Shown here one piece after another: positions 1 to 9,440 of a DNA stretch of 64,000 nucleotides. Position numbers and translations under genes: made by a program. This DNA is from an uncultured Prochlorococcus sp. (GTDB taxonomy: Bacteria; Cyanobacteriota; Cyanobacteriia; PCC-6307; Cyanobiaceae). Positions within the stretch are counted from its first letter, which is position 1, and each line of letters begins with the position of its first letter. Where the stretch lies: the NCBI RefSeq assembly GCF_902626525.1, contig NZ_CACOFR010000005.1:44409-108408 (forward strand). The letters are read 5' to 3'. The notes beneath the pieces are model-generated. The model had not been told where the DNA came from. It saw only the letters and a list, made by a program, of their open reading frames with translations, and made no database searches.

Positions 1-1027
1 TTACTTTTTTTGGTAGGTTTTTAGTTTTCTCCCCTAATGTTTTTAGAAAGCTTCTAATAGTGCCTACTCCATTCGATTCTTGTGGCATATTTTCATAGGT
101 TTTGTAACTAGGTAAATTTTTCCCAGCTATTAAATACCATTCGTCTGCTAGCCAACAAAATCGAGTTCCAAGACTTATTTGTAATATTGCCTGTATTTTC
201 TCTACTTGTTTGATGATTTTTAATGCGTATTCTGGACTTATTGATTTTAATCCATCATTTTCAGGTCTAAATTTTGTCAGTCCTACGGGAACTATTGCAA
301 CGGAAAGAACTGTTTGAGAAGTTTTTTTGTAGAATTCTGCAAGTTCAAAAATTGATTTTTTAAGAATCTCTTCGTCATTTATATCTGGACATACAACAAT
401 TTGGGCATGTATTTGAATAGAGTTTTTTTCAAACCATGAAATTTGATCAAGAATTACTCCAGCTTTTTTATTTTTTAATAATTTCTCTCTTGTATCAGGA
501 TCAGTAGCATGAACAGAAATAAAAAGTGGGGATAGTTTCTGTTTGGAAATTCTCTCCCAGTCTTCTTTTTTTAAATTTGTAAGAGTTAGATAAGAGCCAT
601 ATAAGAAACTTAGTCGATAATCATCATCTTTTACGTAAAGGCTTTTTCTTTTTCCGCCTGGCTGTTGATCTATAAAACAAAATGGACAAGTATTGTTGCA
701 TTGCTTAATTGAATCAAATAATGCATCTTTAAAATTAATACCTAAATTGACATCTTGATCTTTTTCAATGCTTATATTGTGAACTTCATGATTTTTATCT
801 AAAACTGCTATGTCTAAAATTTCTTCACTAATGAGAATCTGATAATCAATTAAATCTCTTGGTTTTTTTCCATTAATACTAATAATTGAATCACCTGATT
901 CAAATCCTATCTCTTGTGCAATGGAATTAGCTTCAATACTTTCAATTTCTGCAGGGTTTATTTTATAAGTAATACTAGGAACCAAAAGATCACTGGGATC
1001 TTCTTTGTAATTAATTTCTTGCCACAC
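1..1027 (-). CDS. TIGR03279-family radical-SAM-like Fe-S protein (C-terminus cut by window start)
   Basis: The gene starts at GTG 1025-1027 on the minus strand and runs off the window at base 1 without a stop, leaving about 342 codons. Translated by eye, residues about 10-60 look like a PDZ-type module (SGDSIISINGKKPRD). A CNNTCPFC motif follows at C110/C114/C117, a CX3CX2C arrangement as in radical SAM enzymes, and then QQPGGKR. The rest resembles the DUF512 C-terminal domain. Together this is the architecture of the cyanobacterial family TIGR03279 (FeS-containing oxidoreductase, function unknown). Family members are usually somewhat longer, so the C-terminal part lies outside. It is divergent from the DUF3120 gene. 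Confidence 0.82.
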   Translation of the reverse strand, partial: MWQEINYKEDPSDLLVPSITYKINPAEIESIEANSIAQEIGFESGDSIISINGKKPRDLIDYQILISEEILDIAVLDKNHEVHNISIEKDQDVNLGINFKDALFDSIKQCNNTCPFCFIDQQPGGKRKSLYVKDDDYRLSFLYGSYLTLTNLKKEDWERISKQKLSPLFISVHATDPDTREKLLKNKKAGVILDQISWFEKNSIQIHAQIVVCPDINDEEILKKSIFELAEFYKKTSQTVLSVAIVPVGLTKFRPENDGLKSISPEYALKIIKQVEKIQAILQISLGTRFCWLADEWYLIAGKNLPSYKTYENMPQESNGVGTIRSFLKTLGEKTKNLPKKV

Positions 1028-1205
1028 AATTTAAGGCCAAATTATCTTGTTTATATTTATTCTAAACTTATATATGACTCAAAGTGTATTAAATACTTTT
1101 AAAAAAATAAATATAGGTATCAAATTATGGCCCTTTGATTTATTAAAATATGTCATTCGCAGTTTTCTAAAACACGATTTAAATTAAATAAAATAACTTT
1201 TCTCG

Positions 1206-1973
1206 TTGAAAGAATTAATTACAAAAAATTTAGAAGTGAAAGATAAATTGAACTTTGAATTGCATAAGACAGTTGATTCAGATGAAAATAGTTTTTTATC
1301 AAATCCAACGTCTTTAAGATTGTGGTCTTCTTTTTTTGTAATTTTACCTATTTTTGTTCAAGCCCCTTGGGTGAGGTTAGAACCAATAAGTGCGCTTTGT
1401 TTTACGTTTATTATTATTTTAATGGCAATTGTTTTGAATCAGAAAGGGTCAAATAAGTGGTTTATTGTTAGTTCATTATTACTTGGGGTATCAGGCAGTT
1501 GGCTTGGTGGATGTTTGTTCTGGGGATGGTTAAGCCCATTCCCTATCCTACACATACCTGTTGAAGCTGTTGTTCTTCCATTAGCTTTAATTGGACTTGG
1601 TACCAATTGGAAAATAGGTTCAAGCTTTTATATCTCTTCTCTATTTGGAACTGCAATGACGGACATTACAATATTTTCAATCGGAATAATGGATCAATGG
1701 CGGCAGGTAATTACAGCAGACTCAGAAACTGCACCCCAAATTCTTCAAAAAACCTCAGAAAATCTCATCCAAATAAAATCATTATCTATTATTGTTTTTG
1801 TTGCTGTTATACTTTGGTTTATTTCAAAAGAAATTTTTGATTCTGCGACAATAAATACTACTACTGGTAAAGCACTCTTAGTTTCTAGTTATGTAATTCA
1901 AACGACATTAATTGTTGATGGTATTTTTATTGTTTTAGCAATTATGCAACCAACTTTTAGTGGATTGGTTTAA
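1206..1973 (+). CDS. DUF3120 family integral membrane protein
   Basis: A 255-residue protein starting at a TTG codon. A polar N-terminal stretch of about 35 residues is followed by at least five hydrophobic segments (roughly residues 40-75, 85-110, 115-150, 195-210, 222-250). It resembles the cyanobacterial DUF3120 family of polytopic membrane proteins, whose function is not known. The stop codon overlaps the start of nadB by one base (TAATG), so the two are probably co-transcribed and translationally coupled. No enzymatic motif is visible. The TTG start is the most upstream plausible start; no ATG lies near. Confidence 0.7.
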   Translation: MKELITKNLEVKDKLNFELHKTVDSDENSFLSNPTSLRLWSSFFVILPIFVQAPWVRLEPISALCFTFIIILMAIVLNQKGSNKWFIVSSLLLGVSGSWLGGCLFWGWLSPFPILHIPVEAVVLPLALIGLGTNWKIGSSFYISSLFGTAMTDITIFSIGIMDQWRQVITADSETAPQILQKTSENLIQIKSLSIIVFVAVILWFISKEIFDSATINTTTGKALLVSSYVIQTTLIVDGIFIVLAIMQPTFSGLV

Positions 1974-3640
1974 TGTTAAGGCCTCCATTTTCGCAAGAAC
2001 CGATACCAATAAATAATTGGGATGTAATCGTTGTAGGCGCTGGAGCTGCTGGCCTTATGACTTGTCTTGAATTACCCGCAAATTTAAAAGTTCTTCTTTT
2101 AAATAGAAATACTAGTAAGGTATCTTCCAGTAGATGGGCTCAAGGAGGAATAGCATCTGTTGTTAGAAAAGATGATTCATTTGATCTTCATGCTGAGGAT
2201 ACTTTAAAAGCAGGAGATGGACTATGTGATTTTCAAGCTGTAGAAATGCTGGTTAAAGAAGCTCCAGGTTGTGTAGACAGGTTGCAGAATTTAGGGATGA
2301 TTTTTGATCAAAGTTCTGATCAACTAGCTACTACGTTAGAAGCAGCTCATTCACGAAGAAGAGTCTTGCATGTGAAAGATCGTACTGGGCGAGCATTAGT
2401 TGAAGTTCTAGAAGATCATATTGAGAATAAAAAAAATATTCTTCACTGCAGGGGTGTAAGAGTGACTGAACTTCTCATTGAAAATAAAGAATGTAGAGGA
2501 GTTCAGGTTCTTGATGGAGCAAATTTATATTGGATTCAATCGAGAGCTGTTGTATTGGCTACTGGTGGGGGTGGACACTTATTTACTAATACAACAAATC
2601 CTGCTCAATCCTCTGGTGAAGGAATTGCTCTTGCGTGGAAAGCAGGCGCTGCTATCGAAGATTTAGAGTTCGTGCAATTTCATCCAACCGCTTTAAAATT
2701 TTATGGTGCACCTTGCTTCTTAATATCTGAGGCACTTAGAGGAGAAGGAGCGATCTTAGTTGATAAAAATGGTAAAAGTCCAGTTAAAAATCTTGAAAAT
2801 CGTGATTTAGCTACTAGAGATCAGGTGAGTAGAGCAATTATGAAAAATATGCATGATAATGGTGTAGATCATGTTGGCTTAGATCTTCGGTATATTGACC
2901 CAGAAAAAATTGTAGAGCGCTTCCCCACGATCTTAAGTCGATGTCAGGATTATGGCGTTAACCCTTTAAATGAGATTATTCCCGTAGCTCCTGCAGCTCA
3001 CTATTGGATGGGAGGTGTTAAAACTGATCTAAATGCATCTTCTACAAGGAAAGGATTATATGCAGTAGGAGAAGTTGCTTCTACAGGAGTCCATGGTGCT
3101 AATAGACTGGCAAGTAATTCACTAATGGAATGCCTTGTTTTTGCAAGAAAAATGTCTTCAATTGTTTTGAATGACCCTTCTAAATTTGAAAAATTTGATA
3201 GATCATTCCAGGAGTTTTATATTGATGATCCAAAAGAAGATCAAATTTCTAAAATTGCTGAAAAAATTGATGAATTAAGAAAACTATGTTGGTTAAATTT
3301 AGGTGTATCTCGAAATAAGGTAAATATGAGTAAATTTTTAAATTACATTCAAAATGATATAGATAAATTACATGAAAATGATTTACTAAATAGTCTTGAA
3401 AAAATAAAATTTGATCAAAAAATAAAACTTAGTGAACGTAATAGGAGAGCATTGAATATTTTACTTGATTTAAAGAATAGACAAATAACAACTTTAACTT
3501 TATTAAAAGCTTGTCTATTTAGAGAAGAAAGTAGAGGAGGGCATTATAGAGATGATTTTCCTGATAAAGATAAAAATTGGGAATGTCATACTAGACAACA
3601 TTTAGATCAAAAAATTCATAAAAGATTTATCAAAAATTAA
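1973..3640 (+). CDS. nadB: L-aspartate oxidase
   Basis: A 555-residue flavoprotein that oxidises L-aspartate to iminoaspartate, the first step of de novo NAD synthesis. The N-terminus has the FAD-binding VVGAGAAGL motif at residues 20-28 and the SSRWAQGGIA block. Further on are HSRRRVLH, the EFVQFHPTAL block and GANRLASNSLMECLVF, all diagnostic of NadB within the succinate dehydrogenase/fumarate reductase flavoprotein family. Length is normal. ATG overlaps the DUF3120 stop by one base. The 3' end overlaps the convergent VKOR gene by 11 bases. Confidence 0.95.
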   Translation: MLRPPFSQEPIPINNWDVIVVGAGAAGLMTCLELPANLKVLLLNRNTSKVSSSRWAQGGIASVVRKDDSFDLHAEDTLKAGDGLCDFQAVEMLVKEAPGCVDRLQNLGMIFDQSSDQLATTLEAAHSRRRVLHVKDRTGRALVEVLEDHIENKKNILHCRGVRVTELLIENKECRGVQVLDGANLYWIQSRAVVLATGGGGHLFTNTTNPAQSSGEGIALAWKAGAAIEDLEFVQFHPTALKFYGAPCFLISEALRGEGAILVDKNGKSPVKNLENRDLATRDQVSRAIMKNMHDNGVDHVGLDLRYIDPEKIVERFPTILSRCQDYGVNPLNEIIPVAPAAHYWMGGVKTDLNASSTRKGLYAVGEVASTGVHGANRLASNSLMECLVFARKMSSIVLNDPSKFEKFDRSFQEFYIDDPKEDQISKIAEKIDELRKLCWLNLGVSRNKVNMSKFLNYIQNDIDKLHENDLLNSLEKIKFDQKIKLSERNRRALNILLDLKNRQITTLTLLKACLFREESRGGHYRDDFPDKDKNWECHTRQHLDQKIHKRFIKN

Positions 3641-4565
3641 GATCTCCCTGATAGTCGGTCTTTTTTGCCAATTCATTCAAGTCACGAGTACCACTAATTA
3701 TTTCTCCATTGATTTCCCAAGAAGGAAATCCACTGATTCCTTTTGTTTGGCATAGTTTATACTCATTATCTTTACCATCCTTAGCACATTCAACTACTTT
3801 TAATTCTTTAACTGCTTCCTTACCAAATAATTGTTTCTGATCGTGGCAATGTGGGCACCAGTATGCACTATACATAACAATATTGTTTTCACTTAAAAAT
3901 TTCGCAAATTTCACCTTTTGGGGAGAGCTTGAAGTGGTAATTCTTGGCGATACATTTTCAGTGGGGATTGCAACATCAATAGCATTAGAGGGGTCAACGT
4001 TTGTTGACCAAATTAGGCCCCCCAGCAGGACACTAATTGCTACAATGAAACCTCTAAAAATCATAGGTTCTCTACTTTCAAACTTTGCTCCAATCATAGA
4101 AATTATAAATATGGAAAATGATAAAATTGCTGAAACTATACAAAAAAAACAATATGCTTGTATCTTAAAAAACATTATATTGATTAATAAAAAGCTAAAT
4201 GTTGATGACGCACAAGATATTAGAAATACTAACCACCATAAAAACTTATTAAGTTTTTCTTTTGGGGAAATTAAATTAAGCGAAAGTATTATTGTGATAA
4301 CTAATATTGATAAATACGTTATAAATCCAGCTAATGAGAGAGGTATATTAACTTGATTATTTTCAAATAAAGTGCCCCAAGGACTATTCAAAACTGTTTC
4401 ACAATCATTTTGAATACCTGGGCATGAAAGAGAAGTAAATAATCCCCAGTTTTTTAAAGTAATCGAACCCGTGTCAACTATGCCTATAGTGCTAATAATT
4501 GCGATTATGATTTTTGGCCATTTCAAATCTTTTTTATTTCTTCTATTTAAAGTCTTAAGGGCCAT
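3630..4565 (-). CDS. VKOR-thioredoxin fusion, thiol-disulfide oxidoreductase
   Basis: A 311-residue membrane protein of the vitamin K epoxide reductase family fused to a thioredoxin-like domain, the bacterial version that drives disulfide formation in exported or lumenal proteins using quinone. Residues about 17-185 form the helical VKOR core, with loop cysteines C48 and C55 (CPGIQNDC) and the quinone-site pair C139-F-F-C142. A linker is followed by a thioredoxin-like domain from about residue 218 with the redox motif WCPHC (C237/C240). In cyanobacteria and chloroplasts (LTO1) such fusions act in the thylakoid and support photosystem assembly. It is divergent from rimO and convergent with nadB. 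Confidence 0.92.
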   Translation of the reverse strand: MALKTLNRRNKKDLKWPKIIIAIISTIGIVDTGSITLKNWGLFTSLSCPGIQNDCETVLNSPWGTLFENNQVNIPLSLAGFITYLSILVITIILSLNLISPKEKLNKFLWWLVFLISCASSTFSFLLINIMFFKIQAYCFFCIVSAILSFSIFIISMIGAKFESREPMIFRGFIVAISVLLGGLIWSTNVDPSNAIDVAIPTENVSPRITTSSSPQKVKFAKFLSENNIVMYSAYWCPHCHDQKQLFGKEAVKELKVVECAKDGKDNEYKLCQTKGISGFPSWEINGEIISGTRDLNELAKKTDYQGDLNF

Positions 4566-4670
4566 ACAAAATGAAAGTTTGTTATTTACATTATCTATCC
4601 TAATATTATCTTGGCATGAGAGTTATATACGAAATGCTTTTTAAATCTTTTAATTTTTATTTTTCGAGTT

Positions 4671-6035
4671 GTGAAGCAAAAAAGTTCTAATGTAAAAGAA
4701 AAAAAACTATCTAAGATTGCATTTAGTCATGTTGGTTGCGAAAAAAATCTTGTTGATACTGAACATATGCAAGGTTTATTAGATAAAGAGGGTTATGAAG
4801 TTGACAGCAATATAAATGATGCAAATGTTGTTGTTGTAAATACTTGCAGTTTTATTGAAACAGCTAGAGAAGAATCTATTAGAAAAATTCTAGAATATAC
4901 AAATAAAGGAAAGGAAGTAATAGTTGCAGGCTGTATGGCTCAGCATTTTAAAGATGAACTTCTAAAAGAAATCCCTGAAATAAAAGGTTTGGTTGGAACA
5001 GGAGATTATCAAAAGATAGCCAAGGTTTTAGACAGAGTAGAAAAAGGGGAAATCGTTAATGAAGTTTCAAAAATACCGGAATTTATTGCAGACGAGAAAA
5101 TACCTCGTTTTGTAGATAAAAAAAAATTTATTGCTTATCTTCGTATCGCCGAAGGCTGCAATTATAATTGCGCTTTTTGTATTATTCCTAAGTTGAGAGG
5201 TCCTCAAAGAAGTAGAACAATAGAATCTATAGTTTCAGAAGCTAAAAGTCTTGCAAAGCAGGGTATTCAAGAAATCATATTAATTAGTCAAATAACAACT
5301 AATTATGGTCAAGATATTTATGGGAAACCATCATTAGCCAAACTTTTGAGTGAACTTTCTAAAGTTCCAATTCCTTGGATTAGGATACATTATGCTTATC
5401 CAACGGGTTTAACTTATGAAGTTATTAGATCTTTCAAAGATTCAAAAAATATAGTACCTTATTTCGATTTGCCACTTCAGCATAGTCATCCAGATGTTTT
5501 GAAGAGTATGAATAGACCTTGGCAAGCTTCTTTGAATGCATCAATTTTGGAGAAAATTAGAGAAGAAATTCCATCTGCGGTATTAAGAACTAGTCTCATT
5601 GTTGGTTTCCCAGGAGAAAAAAAAGAACATTTTGAACATCTTCTCGAATTTTTGAATAGCTATAAATTTGATCATGTGGGAGTGTTTATTTTTTCTCCTG
5701 AAGAAGGAACTGCAGCTTTTGATTTGCCAAATAAAGTATCCCCAGAGGTTGCAGAGGCAAGAAAAGATAACGTTATTTCAGTTCAACAAAATATCTCTAA
5801 AGATAAAAATCAGTCATATGTTGGTTCAAAAATGAAGATTTTGGTAGAAAAAATATCAGATAATAATGAATTAATAGGTCGTTCCTACAATTTCGCGCCT
5901 GAAATTGACGGAAATGTGATTTTATCTATGAACACTAATAAAGATTTGAAAAATTATATTGGTAAATTTGTTGAAGCAAATATTTCTTTTGCGGATGAAT
6001 ATGATTTGTATGGAGAGACTATTAAAATTCTGTAG
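4671..6035 (+). CDS. rimO: Ribosomal protein S12 methylthiotransferase RimO
   Basis: A 454-residue radical SAM methylthiotransferase that thiomethylates the conserved aspartate of ribosomal protein S12. The N-terminal UPF0004 domain carries cluster cysteines C23, C59 and C88. The radical SAM motif is C163/C167/C170 (CNYNCAFC). A TRAM domain ends the protein (about residues 385-454). The [11 protein letters not shown] start and [11 protein letters not shown] region separate RimO from the tRNA enzyme MiaB. It starts at GTG 4671. It is followed after only 4 bases by the convergent petL, so the two 3' ends nearly abut. Confidence 0.95.
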   Translation: MKQKSSNVKEKKLSKIAFSHVGCEKNLVDTEHMQGLLDKEGYEVDSNINDANVVVVNTCSFIETAREESIRKILEYTNKGKEVIVAGCMAQHFKDELLKEIPEIKGLVGTGDYQKIAKVLDRVEKGEIVNEVSKIPEFIADEKIPRFVDKKKFIAYLRIAEGCNYNCAFCIIPKLRGPQRSRTIESIVSEAKSLAKQGIQEIILISQITTNYGQDIYGKPSLAKLLSELSKVPIPWIRIHYAYPTGLTYEVIRSFKDSKNIVPYFDLPLQHSHPDVLKSMNRPWQASLNASILEKIREEIPSAVLRTSLIVGFPGEKKEHFEHLLEFLNSYKFDHVGVFIFSPEEGTAAFDLPNKVSPEVAEARKDNVISVQQNISKDKNQSYVGSKMKILVEKISDNNELIGRSYNFAPEIDGNVILSMNTNKDLKNYIGKFVEANISFADEYDLYGETIKIL

Positions 6036-6039
6036 TTTT

Positions 6040-6132
6040 TTAAATTAACTTAACTGCTCTTAAGAGCTTATCTAATGCGAAAGCTGCTGCAAAACCAAAA
6101 CCAATAAATGCAAAATAGAAAATGATGTTCAT
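6040..6132 (-). CDS. petL: Cytochrome b6-f complex subunit PetL (30 aa)
   Basis: A 30-codon reading frame translated by eye: it begins MNIIFYFAFIGFGFAA and ends DKLLRAVKLI. One transmembrane helix (about residues 3-20) is followed by a short basic tail ending in LRAVKLI. This matches the size and layout of cyanobacterial PetL, a one-helix subunit that stabilises the b6-f dimer. The start ATG is at 6132-6130 and the stop TAA at 6042-6040. The identification rests on size, topology and the C-terminal motif, so another one-helix photosynthetic subunit is possible. Confidence 0.72.
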   Translation of the reverse strand: MNIIFYFAFIGFGFAAAFALDKLLRAVKLI

Positions 6133-6197
6133 TAATTTTTTTTATTTTTATTTAATTTAACATCAGATAAAAAGATTAGATTTTTTCGTTTAATTTC

Positions 6198-6584
6198 TTA
6201 ATCTTGGATATATGGTAATTTTTTGTATAAACATTCTTCTGCTTTTTGTAGTTCGCGGCCTAAATATAGAGCATGATCGAATCTGGTTATTAAGTCATTT
6301 CTTTCTTCAGTGATCAATATTCCAAGTTGTTTCGCACTAATACCTTCAAAAACTTCATTAGTAACTCTTTTGTTTTGAGAGTCGCATTTTATTGGTTCAT
6401 TTGTTTCTGGGTCAAGCGCATATCCGTCATCATTAATATTATTTAGAAAGTGCTTTAAAATTATTTTATTTTCTTCTAAATCTACTTTTATAATAAAATA
6501 ACCCTTTGGATCTAAGTCTATGTATCGGTTGGATAAATTATTATCAATCTTTGTTTTCTTATCGAAACTTTTACTAGAATCCAT
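6198..6584 (-). CDS. DUF4346 family protein
   Basis: A 128-residue soluble protein. The middle holds DPKGYFIIKVDLEENKII, then ALDPETNEPIKC. The C-terminus has HALYLGRELQKAEECLY ending in YIQD. These blocks match the cyanobacterial DUF4346 family (the region is sometimes annotated as dihydropteroate-synthase-related). Function is unknown. It lies 65 bases upstream of petL on the same strand and could share its transcript. Confidence 0.75.
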   Translation of the reverse strand: MDSSKSFDKKTKIDNNLSNRYIDLDPKGYFIIKVDLEENKIILKHFLNNINDDGYALDPETNEPIKCDSQNKRVTNEVFEGISAKQLGILITEERNDLITRFDHALYLGRELQKAEECLYKKLPYIQD

Positions 6585-6644
6585 TCTTATAAGTTAATAA
6601 AAACCATATTAATAATATAATCTTTTGAAGAGCCAAAAAATTTT

Positions 6645-7799
6645 TTATTTAAAGGGTATAGATTGATTTTCAAAAACAATTTCCATTTCAGTTTGTTTAT
6701 TTACCTCATTTAGCCAGCTTTTAATTATATTTTCCATATTTTTGTCAAACCACTTATGCAAGCTAATGGTGCTTTTTGCAAAAAACCCCCTCCGTCTTTT
6801 ATGTTTACCACCTGCTCCAGGATCAAACAAATGGATACTATTTTTTATTGCCCATTCAATTGGCTGGTAGTAGCATAATTCAAAATGTAAATTAGATACT
6901 TCTTCTTGACTACCCCAATATCTACCCCATAAGTTGTTTTTATTTTTAACGCACATCGACATAGCCAAAATATCAGCTGAATCATTTTTTGATGCGCTAA
7001 AAAGTAAAAGATTTTTTTTATTATCAACAATTTTTTCGAAAAATGTAGATGTCAGATATTTACTTCCCCAAACTCCCCACCTAGAGCAATGCTGTTCATA
7101 AAAATTATGCATTTTTTTGAGGATTTCTTGGTTGATATCATCTTCATTAAAAATTTCTATTTTAATATTGTTTTTAGTAATTGATTTTCTCTCTTTTTTT
7201 ATATTTTTTCTCTGATTAGAGTTAAATCTAGAAAGAAAATCATCAAACGTTTTTTCTCCATTACTCCTCCATTCACTGGTGGTATTTATCCATTTATGGT
7301 ATCCCAACGATTTAAGATGGTTGCCCCAGTTTTCATCAATATATAAAAAATTACAACTTAAAATTTTATTTGTAATAGCAAATCTTTCGATATGGTTTAT
7401 AAGTAAATTTGTAATTTCTTTTTTATCTATATTTTTTTTATAAAGAAATTGATATCCATTTACAGGACTATAAGGACTCATTCCAATTAATTTAGGGTAA
7501 TAATTTAAATTCAGCTCTTGAGCCAATCTTGCAAATGATTGGTCAAAAATGAATTCTCCATAACTATGATTTTTTAAAAAAAGTGGAGCAATTCCTAATA
7601 TTTCTTCATTTTTATAAGCAACAAAATATAGAGGCTGCCAACCACTTTCTCTAGAAACACTTTTTGATATTTCAAGATTTTTAAGCCAAGTCCATTCATA
7701 AAATGGATTTTTGATTTCATTTGCTAATTCATTCCATATCTCCCTAGAGATTTCCTTAATTGACAATTTGACTTCAACTTTATTTATTCTTTGGTTCAT
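6645..7799 (-). CDS. FemAB/GNAT-like acyltransferase (DUF482 type)
   Basis: A 384-residue soluble protein of the DUF482 family, which has the double-GNAT fold related to FemAB peptidoglycan aminoacyltransferases. Recognisable blocks are WTWLKNLEISKSVSRESGW near the N-terminus, AYKNEEILGIAPLFLK, FLSRFNSNQRKNIKKERK in the middle, FELCYYQPIEWAI, and FDPGAGGKHKRRRGFF near residue 330. Substrate is unknown. No signal peptide is seen, so it is cytosolic. It sits 17 bases downstream of the RibD-C gene on the same strand, so an operon is likely. Confidence 0.78.
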   Translation of the reverse strand: MNQRINKVEVKLSIKEISREIWNELANEIKNPFYEWTWLKNLEISKSVSRESGWQPLYFVAYKNEEILGIAPLFLKNHSYGEFIFDQSFARLAQELNLNYYPKLIGMSPYSPVNGYQFLYKKNIDKKEITNLLINHIERFAITNKILSCNFLYIDENWGNHLKSLGYHKWINTTSEWRSNGEKTFDDFLSRFNSNQRKNIKKERKSITKNNIKIEIFNEDDINQEILKKMHNFYEQHCSRWGVWGSKYLTSTFFEKIVDNKKNLLLFSASKNDSADILAMSMCVKNKNNLWGRYWGSQEEVSNLHFELCYYQPIEWAIKNSIHLFDPGAGGKHKRRRGFFAKSTISLHKWFDKNMENIIKSWLNEVNKQTEMEIVFENQSIPFK

Positions 7800-7816
7800 T
7801 AATTATTGAATCTATT

Positions 7817-8467
7817 TCAAATTTTTTTGTAATGGATGTGGATTTCATTATTAATTAAATTTTTAATTGTTTTTATTTCCCATAGTCTTTTGAGATTAAA
7901 AATCTCATTTGTTTGTTCTGGAGGGATCCAGGTATATCTACCTCCAATAATTCGTGGAATTATTGTAATTTTTATATCTGTTATTAGATCCTCTTTTATA
8001 AATGAATTTATAAGTTTTGCACCTCCTAAAAGAGCTAGATCATTTATCCCTTGTTTTTTGAGTGAAATTAAAGTTTTCCACCATGAATCTTCGAACAAGA
8101 GTTGTTTCTCGAATTCATTATTTGACGAATTATCAACTTTGCTTGAACTTATTAGCCATCTTCTAATTGGTTGGCGAAAGTATTTCCAATTACTGTTAAA
8201 TTTTTTGCTATTTGAAGCAACTATTGAAATTGGTTGGCTTTTTGATATTTTTGCTTCATCATTCCCATTGCGATTTTTAATTAGGTATGTTGATTCATGA
8301 GCTTTTAAAGTTCCTAAACCAAAGATTGTGGCATCTACCACTGATAAGTTTTGATTTAACATTTTCCTATCTTCTTCGCTTCCAAGATGTGACTCTCCAC
8401 CTTCAGGGAATGCAATTCTTCCATCAAGACTAGATGCTACAACTATTGTTACTCTTGGAATACTCAA
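7817..8467 (-). CDS. Stand-alone RibD C-terminal (pyrimidine reductase/DHFR-fold) protein
   Basis: A 216-residue protein corresponding only to the C-terminal reductase domain of RibD, with no deaminase domain. The N-terminal VTIVVASSLDGRIAFP is the typical NADPH-fold start, with GSEEDRKMLN and then DATIFGLGTLKAHESTYL. ALLGGAKLINSFI (about residue 147) is the GG..L.....L nucleotide-binding block, and IIPRIIGG lies near the end. Known members reduce the 5-amino-6-ribosylaminouracil intermediate of riboflavin synthesis; some stand-alone members reduce pterins. Its start codon overlaps the stop of the PTPS gene by 4 bases, pointing to a shared pteridine or flavin role. Confidence 0.85.
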   Translation of the reverse strand: MSIPRVTIVVASSLDGRIAFPEGGESHLGSEEDRKMLNQNLSVVDATIFGLGTLKAHESTYLIKNRNGNDEAKISKSQPISIVASNSKKFNSNWKYFRQPIRRWLISSSKVDNSSNNEFEKQLLFEDSWWKTLISLKKQGINDLALLGGAKLINSFIKEDLITDIKITIIPRIIGGRYTWIPPEQTNEIFNLKRLWEIKTIKNLINNEIHIHYKKI

Positions 8468-9390
8468 GCTTGCGCAACTAATGAATTTTCAAGTTTCATT
8501 TGCAGAGAATTTTGTATTGTTTGCTCAACATAAATCTCAGCAGCATTATTAGGACTTTCTTGGAGTCTAATCTTATGTAAATTTGCTCCAATATTTTTAA
8601 TGGGTGATGCCAGGATATCAGAAATATGTAATGCAATATTTTCACATGTTGGAACGCAAGTTTTGAAATATTCAATATCTTTATTTAAAAAAGTATGATC
8701 AAACTGTTCAACAATAAGATCATCAATAATTGATTGTAATGAAGGTAAATCACAAATCATGCCTGTTCTAGGATTTATTTGTCCTCGAACAGTCACATCA
8801 AGAAAATAGTTGTGACCATGTCCATTAATTCTAGCGCATTTACCATAAATTTTTTTGTTTTCACTTAAGGAGATTTCATCTTTGGCTAATCTATGAGCTG
8901 CATTGAAATGACTTTGAACTGTTAATAAAGCTTCCATGTTTTTTCCAAAATAATCTGCCCATAAAGTCGGGCTTTCATAAAGTCTTAAACTTGTAAGAGG
9001 TAAATCATCTTTTAAACGATTCCAAATAACCTTAACTAATGCTTCGGTTGTCGGAAGTATTCCATCCTGACTATAAATGTTAAATTCTGGCCAGACATCA
9101 TTTAAAAAACGAAAATCTAATTGTCCTGTGACCTCATTCTTAATAGAGTGTTTTACATCAGAGAGGTTCAAGACCATTCCATCTGAGTCTAGTTCTCCAC
9201 CCATTGATACAATGAGTTCATAGTTATGACCATGTCCAGGTGCAAAACTACACTTTCCAAAAAGAGATAGATTTTCTTCTGGACTATTTTCAGGAAGCCA
9301 ATAACGATGACTAGAACTAAAGCAGGCGCGTCTAGTTATGACGCATTCACGTCCCTTTCCATGTAATGAATTGGATTGTGGAGAAGTCAT
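8464..9390 (-). CDS. Tandem (double-domain) 6-pyruvoyl-tetrahydropterin synthase / QueD family protein
   Basis: A T-fold protein with two PTPS-like domains in one chain. Domain 1 (about residues 15-145) has zinc ligands H28 and GHGHNY (H53/H55) and the GKC cysteine C47. Domain 2 (about 155-300) repeats this with AAHRL (H166), GKC185 and GHGHNY (H191/H193). The catalytic D-H pair is present only in domain 2 (FDHTFLN, H232); domain 1 reads LDFRFLN. Domain 2 also keeps the PTCEN block. I start at ATG 9390; a TTG 12 bases upstream would add four residues. The product may be 6-carboxytetrahydropterin (queuosine) or a pterin. It overlaps the RibD-C gene by 4 bases. Confidence 0.85.
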   Translation of the reverse strand: MTSPQSNSLHGKGRECVITRRACFSSSHRYWLPENSPEENLSLFGKCSFAPGHGHNYELIVSMGGELDSDGMVLNLSDVKHSIKNEVTGQLDFRFLNDVWPEFNIYSQDGILPTTEALVKVIWNRLKDDLPLTSLRLYESPTLWADYFGKNMEALLTVQSHFNAAHRLAKDEISLSENKKIYGKCARINGHGHNYFLDVTVRGQINPRTGMICDLPSLQSIIDDLIVEQFDHTFLNKDIEYFKTCVPTCENIALHISDILASPIKNIGANLHKIRLQESPNNAAEIYVEQTIQNSLQMKLENSLVAQA

Positions 9391-9440
9391 AGCTATCTGC
9401 AATAATACTATCTTAAGGTTTTATATACGCTTTTGTCTTT

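Noticed and set aside
914-1102. Open frame on the plus strand over the start of the TIGR03279 gene
   Set aside because: It is the reverse complement of the real gene's N-terminus; the minus-strand frame has clear motifs.
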